This document shows positions 60,460-64,000 of a stretch of DNA of 64,000 nucleotides, in pieces. The notes under the pieces were generated by a model that was not told where the DNA came from, ran no database searches, and was given only the letters and a program-made list of their open reading frames with translations. Position numbers and translations under genes: made by a program. The first letter of the stretch is position 1. The number at the start of each line of letters is the position of its first letter. The DNA comes from Brevibacterium zhoupengii (GTDB taxonomy: Bacteria; Actinomycetota; Actinomycetes; Actinomycetales; Brevibacteriaceae). The stretch is taken from NCBI RefSeq assembly GCF_021117425.1, contig NZ_CP088298.1:1302001-1366000 (forward strand). The letters run 5' to 3'.

Positions 60460-63400
60460 ATGGCGAAAAAACAGTTCGAAGACGCTGAGGGCCTGTTCGA
60501 CCTCATCTTCTCAGGTGAAGGTGATGAGCAGCCGGTGCTGACGGTCAAGCAGGAACTGGTCACCGAACCAGGCGTCGATGACAATGCAGGAGCAGGTGAG
60601 GATGATGGCAGAGGGCAGGAGAATCCGGGAGTACGTGGAGACGTTCGCCCCCTCGCGGGCAGCAACGATTCAGAACCCGGACGACCACTACCAGGTGCTG
60701 AGCGAGGAATACCTGCAGAGGTGGCACCAGGTGCTCGAGGTTCTGGAGCCGGAAGGCGTGCAGGCCACGGCAGAGGAGAGAGCGAATCCGCTGCTGCTGA
60801 TCGGGAAGAGCCGAGCGAACCGGAGGCAGGCCGACGAAATAGCCTGGCAGGAAGTAGTCCTCGACCGGTATCCACCCGAGGTCGACGAGACCGGTACTCC
60901 ACTGGGCGACTGAGCCTGACCGACTTCCTCGAGTCGGACAACATCGAGGTCGTGTCCGTGACCGGCGAGATCGCTGAGCCGGTCACGGACACATTGCGTG
61001 ACCGGTCACGACCGGACTCAAACACCGAAGGGGCCGGTCAGGTGACCGGCCGGGTCTTCCGTATTGACCGGTCACAGGAATACGTGCCATCGGGTCCGAA
61101 AGCCCGTTTCCAGGCGAACATTGCTGCGATTGAGCGTGTCCGGTCACTGACCGCCACTGGCCGGTCAGTGACCGACCAGGATCAGGACGTCCTGGCCGGG
61201 TGGTCATCGTGGGGAGCCGTGGCCGATGTATTCGATGAGTCGAAGGGCAACTGGGCCAGGGAACGAGAGCAACTGCGTGCGTTGCTGACCGAGGACGAAT
61301 GGGAGGCCGCTCGAGCGACGACGATCAACGCCCATTACACGTCGCCGGCGATCGTGACACACATGTGGTCGGCCATGTCGCGGCTGGGGGTCGAAGAGGG
61401 CCGTGTCCTCGAGCCGGGGTGCGGATCCGGCAACTTCATCGGTACCGCGCCCGAGGGCATGAGCATGGTCGGAGTCGAACTCGACCCGCTGTCTGCGAAG
61501 ATCGCGGGATACCTGTACCCGCACGCTGATGTGCGCAACGAATCGTTCGCTAAGACGCTGATTCGCCCGGACCAGTTCGACGCCGCGATCGCGAACGTCC
61601 CATTCGGCAGCTTCCCGGTATTCGACCCGTCGTGGAACCCGGGAGAACGGTTCTCAATCCACAATCACTTCATCCGCAAGGCCGTCGGCGGACTCCATAA
61701 TGGGGGAGTCGCGGTGATGATGACCTCGGCATACACGATGGATGCACAGAACCCCGCCTTCCGTGCCGAGATCAGCCGCGAGGCCGATCTCGTCGGCGCG
61801 GTGCGACTGCCCAATGGCACACATCGACGGACTGCAGGGACCGAAGTCGTCACCGACGTGTTGGTCTTCCGCAAACGCCTGCCAGGAGAAGAACCGACAC
61901 CGGAGACACTGCGCTGGGTGAGGGCAGTGCCCACGCCCATTGAAGGTGCCGAGACGTCACCGTTGATGAACCGGTACTTCCAGGACCATCCTGAGAACGT
62001 CCTGGGCACAGTATCGGTCTCGACGTTCCGCGACTCACAGATCGACGTCACCGCTGAGAACCTGGCCGACGTTCCCGCCGACCTGGGACAGCGGCTGTCG
62101 GCAATCGTGGACGCCGCGAACGAGCGCGGACGGGCCTATGTGCCGCCGAGCCCGGAAGTCATCGCCGCCCGGGAGCAGACGCCGGTGATCGAGCTGGCAC
62201 CCGGGCAATGGCCAGGAACGCTGGTCGAGACCGAACCAAGCGTATTCGTGCGTGCGCTCAGGGACGTGACCGAAGAGGTCAAAGTGCCGAAAAACGCGAT
62301 GGCCGAAGTGCGGTCACTGATGGATCTGCGCGATCGCGCGGCCGCGCTCATCGAAGGGCAGGTGGCGAACCCGGTCGATACCGATGAACTCGTTGCTCTG
62401 CGCGAGGACACCCGACGCGTGTGGGCCAAGCATGTGGAGAAGTTCGGACCGATCAACCGGCACCAGACCAGGTGGCAGACGAAGACGGTCCGCAACGAGG
62501 ACACCGGGGAACGTGAACAAGTACGGGTGCAGGTCAGGGTCGACCCGACACCTGCGAAGATCATGCGTGCGGATCCGATGTGGTCGTTGACGAAGGCCCT
62601 CGAGGTCTACAACGACGAGACCGGCGAAGCGATCGCCGCTGATGTCCTCCACCAGAGGACTGTGGAACAGAACCGGCCCCTACTTGGAGCCGACACCGCC
62701 GAAGAAGCTGTCGCACTGTGCCTCGATGCACGAGGGAGGGCCGAGCTCGACCGGATCGCGAACCTGCTGGGCACCGACGAATCAACCGCCAGGCGTGAAC
62801 TGGGTGAACTCGTCTTCGACGACCCAGTGACCGGGCAGCTGGCCACCCGTGCGGAATACCTCTCAGGCAACGTACGGGCGAAGTTGGAGGCAGCCGAGAG
62901 TGCCGCGAGTGAAGACGATCGGTACGCGGTGAACGTGAGAGCACTGACGGCGGTGATCCCCGACGACATTGGACTCGAAGACATCACCCCGACCATCGGG
63001 GCAGTGTGGATCCCGGCCAGTGACCATGAACAGTTCCTCCGCGACATTGCCCGCGACCGTTGGGCGAAAGTCCATAAGGCTGGCGCCGGGTTCTGGGAAG
63101 TTGAACACGGGGGAGACCGGCGCACTGTTGAGGCTATCTCCGAGTGGGGTACGGAGCGGATGCCGGTCTATGACATCTACCGGAAACTCCTGTCGGGCAC
63201 CGAGATCAAAGTCATGGACACCCTCGAGGACAAGACACGAGTGCTCAACGCCACAGAGACCGAGGCCGCGAGGGCCAAGGCCGATGAGATCGTCGAGAGG
63301 TTTGAAGACTGGGTCTGGGAAGACCCTGCCCGATCGGCACGCCTGTGCGCTGACTACAACAAACGCTTCAACTCACTGGTACCCCGTGACTATGAACCCG

Positions 63401-64000
63401 AAGCCGAACGGTTGAGTCTGCCGGGACTCGTCGATGACTACGTTCCACACCCGCATCAGAAGACCGCCGTGGCGCGGATCATCGCGGAGCCGGCTGTTGG
63501 GCTCTTCCATGTTGTCGGTGCCGGAAAGACTGGTGCCGCAGTCATGGGAATGATGGAGCTCAAACGTCGCGGTCTGGTCTCGAAACCGGCAGTGCTGGTG
63601 CCTGGGCACATGCTCGAGCAGTTCACTCGTGAGTGGCAGGAAATGTACCCGAACGCGAAGCTGCTTTCTGCAGGCAGTGACGACCTTGCGGTTAAGGGCG
63701 GCAACCTCAACGCCCGGAGAGCCTTCATCGCGCAAGCCACCACGGGCGACTGGGACGGGATCGTCATGACCCATGCTGCTTTCCGGCTCCTGGGAGTGAA
63801 GGCCGATACCGCGAAGCAGTACTTTCGAGACATCACCGCCGACCTGGACCAGGCGCGAGCCGACATGGAGGCCGCGACGGGGAAGGAAACGAGCCGGACG
63901 GTCAAACAGATCGAGGGGGCGAAGAAGACTCAGGAGGCCAGGCTCGAGAAGATTCTGTCGAAGGCGGATGAGACGAATCTGTCATTCGAAGACACCGGGA
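60460..64000 (+). CDS. Giant DNA methylase-helicase (DarB-like), 3' end outside window
   Basis: The frame is open from ATG 60460 to the window end (1,180 codons, no stop). Around residues 200-300 begins the conserved N-terminal part ('LTATGRSVTDQDQDVLAGWS' then 'WGAVADVFDESKGNWARE'). A SAM methyltransferase core follows: motif I 'LEPGCGSGNFIG' at about 316 and motif IV 'IANVPFGSF' at about 377, the NVPFG form seen in element-borne methylase-helicases. A SNF2/DEAD-type helicase begins near residue 990, with 'PHPHQKTAVARII' and Walker A 'VVGAGKTGAAV' at about 1017. P1 DarB, an antirestriction protein, has this order. Residues about 45-150 in this frame have poor codon usage and overlap another gene, so the N-terminus is doubtful. 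Confidence 0.82.
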   Translation, partial: MAKKQFEDAEGLFDLIFSGEGDEQPVLTVKQELVTEPGVDDNAGAGEDDGRGQENPGVRGDVRPLAGSNDSEPGRPLPGAERGIPAEVAPGARGSGAGRRAGHGRGESESAAADREEPSEPEAGRRNSLAGSSPRPVSTRGRRDRYSTGRLSLTDFLESDNIEVVSVTGEIAEPVTDTLRDRSRPDSNTEGAGQVTGRVFRIDRSQEYVPSGPKARFQANIAAIERVRSLTATGRSVTDQDQDVLAGWSSWGAVADVFDESKGNWAREREQLRALLTEDEWEAARATTINAHYTSPAIVTHMWSAMSRLGVEEGRVLEPGCGSGNFIGTAPEGMSMVGVELDPLSAKIAGYLYPHADVRNESFAKTLIRPDQFDAAIANVPFGSFPVFDPSWNPGERFSIHNHFIRKAVGGLHNGGVAVMMTSAYTMDAQNPAFRAEISREADLVGAVRLPNGTHRRTAGTEVVTDVLVFRKRLPGEEPTPETLRWVRAVPTPIEGAETSPLMNRYFQDHPENVLGTVSVSTFRDSQIDVTAENLADVPADLGQRLSAIVDAANERGRAYVPPSPEVIAAREQTPVIELAPGQWPGTLVETEPSVFVRALRDVTEEVKVPKNAMAEVRSLMDLRDRAAALIEGQVANPVDTDELVALREDTRRVWAKHVEKFGPINRHQTRWQTKTVRNEDTGEREQVRVQVRVDPTPAKIMRADPMWSLTKALEVYNDETGEAIAADVLHQRTVEQNRPLLGADTAEEAVALCLDARGRAELDRIANLLGTDESTARRELGELVFDDPVTGQLATRAEYLSGNVRAKLEAAESAASEDDRYAVNVRALTAVIPDDIGLEDITPTIGAVWIPASDHEQFLRDIARDRWAKVHKAGAGFWEVEHGGDRRTVEAISEWGTERMPVYDIYRKLLSGTEIKVMDTLEDKTRVLNATETEAARAKADEIVERFEDWVWEDPARSARLCADYNKRFNSLVPRDYEPEAERLSLPGLVDDYVPHPHQKTAVARIIAEPAVGLFHVVGAGKTGAAVMGMMELKRRGLVSKPAVLVPGHMLEQFTREWQEMYPNAKLLSAGSDDLAVKGGNLNARRAFIAQATTGDWDGIVMTHAAFRLLGVKADTAKQYFRDITADLDQARADMEAATGKETSRTVKQIEGAKKTQEARLEKILSKADETNLSFEDTG
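60602..60913 (+). CDS. Nested 103-codon gene inside the methylase-helicase frame
   Basis: The +1 frame from ATG 60602 encodes a non-repetitive, domain-like protein ('YLQRWHQVLEVLEPEGVQAT' then 'RANRRQADEIAWQEVVLDRY'). AGGAG at 60588-60592 is ideally spaced. By eye about 85% of its third codon positions are G or C, against about 40% in the overlapping giant frame over the same bases, so this frame is the one under selection. The frame extends up to ATG 60578. Function unknown. It may be a separate gene, or the real N-terminal part of the giant protein separated by frameshifts. Confidence 0.62.
   Translation: MMAEGRRIREYVETFAPSRAATIQNPDDHYQVLSEEYLQRWHQVLEVLEPEGVQATAEERANPLLLIGKSRANRRQADEIAWQEVVLDRYPPEVDETGTPLGD
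60959..61167. repeat. Cluster 3 of TGACCGG/CCGGTCA sites
   Basis: Eight loci in 209 bp: 60959, 60979, 60999, 61034, 61043, 61065, 61140 and 61161, with full TGACCGGTCA at 60999 and 61065. It lies in the variable N-terminal region of the methylase-helicase gene and stops where the conserved domain begins. Confidence 0.85.

Overview
The window reads as a high-GC Gram-positive chromosome (Actinobacteria, most like Brevibacterium or a close relative) interrupted by a conjugative element. The organism is inferred from GC-rich third codon positions, GTG starts, DUF222-HNH and DUF4229 proteins, an FprA-type ferredoxin reductase and a dispersed menaquinone cluster. No database search was possible; names rest on motifs and gene order.

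Positions 1-34,330 are chromosomal. They open with cytochrome c maturation genes (ccdA 3' part, resB, ccsA). A nearly complete menaquinone pathway follows: menB-menE-menA on the minus strand, menC and menD on plus, menF on minus, then the coupled set menG, a geranylgeranyl-reductase-type FAD enzyme and a polyprenyl diphosphate synthase. Non-pathway genes are interleaved: a lipoprotein and an antigen-85-like esterase between menC and menD, and a DUF222-HNH gene between menD and menF. Next come an ArsP-type permease, a GntR-ABC exporter operon with a clear palindromic operator, two tandem RarD paralogues, FprA, a RelA-domain alarmone synthetase, a frameshifted TetR gene abutting a truncated metE, a YajQ protein, tRNA-Tyr, a DUF1992 protein, an M20 hydrolase-transporter pair, a glycerophosphodiesterase, tRNA-Thr and tRNA-Met.

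From the 3' end of tRNA-Met (about 34,330) to the end of the window all genes are of mobile-element type and nearly all on the plus strand. The order is divergent XRE regulators, a tightly overlapping run of small mostly membrane proteins, a winged-helix gene, a sigma-factor-like gene, a type IV secretion module (VirB2-like, TrbL/VirB6-like, SCO6880-like, VirB4 and VirD4/TraG ATPases), two small HNH-like proteins, a DUF4913 protein, SSB, an orphan beta-class DNA methyltransferase, and the start of a giant DarB-like methylase-helicase that runs off the end. I see no integrase or relaxase; they would have to lie beyond 64,000. The left half of an integrative conjugative element (ICE) inserted at tRNA-Met is the best explanation.

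The least explained signals are two kinds of DNA repeat embedded in ICE coding sequence. One is five copies of a 13-bp hairpin (CGAC-ACAGA-GTCG) in the winged-helix gene at 40,901-41,053. The other is extremely dense TGACCGG/CCGGTCA sites, several as the palindrome GTGACCGGTCAC, in clusters at 41,260-41,702, 60,071-60,387 and 60,959-61,167. The sites fall in different reading phases, so they look selected as DNA. They could mark an origin, a transfer locus or a regulon of the element. A second oddity is a nested gene at 60,602-60,913 with much better codon statistics than the frame of the giant gene that contains it.
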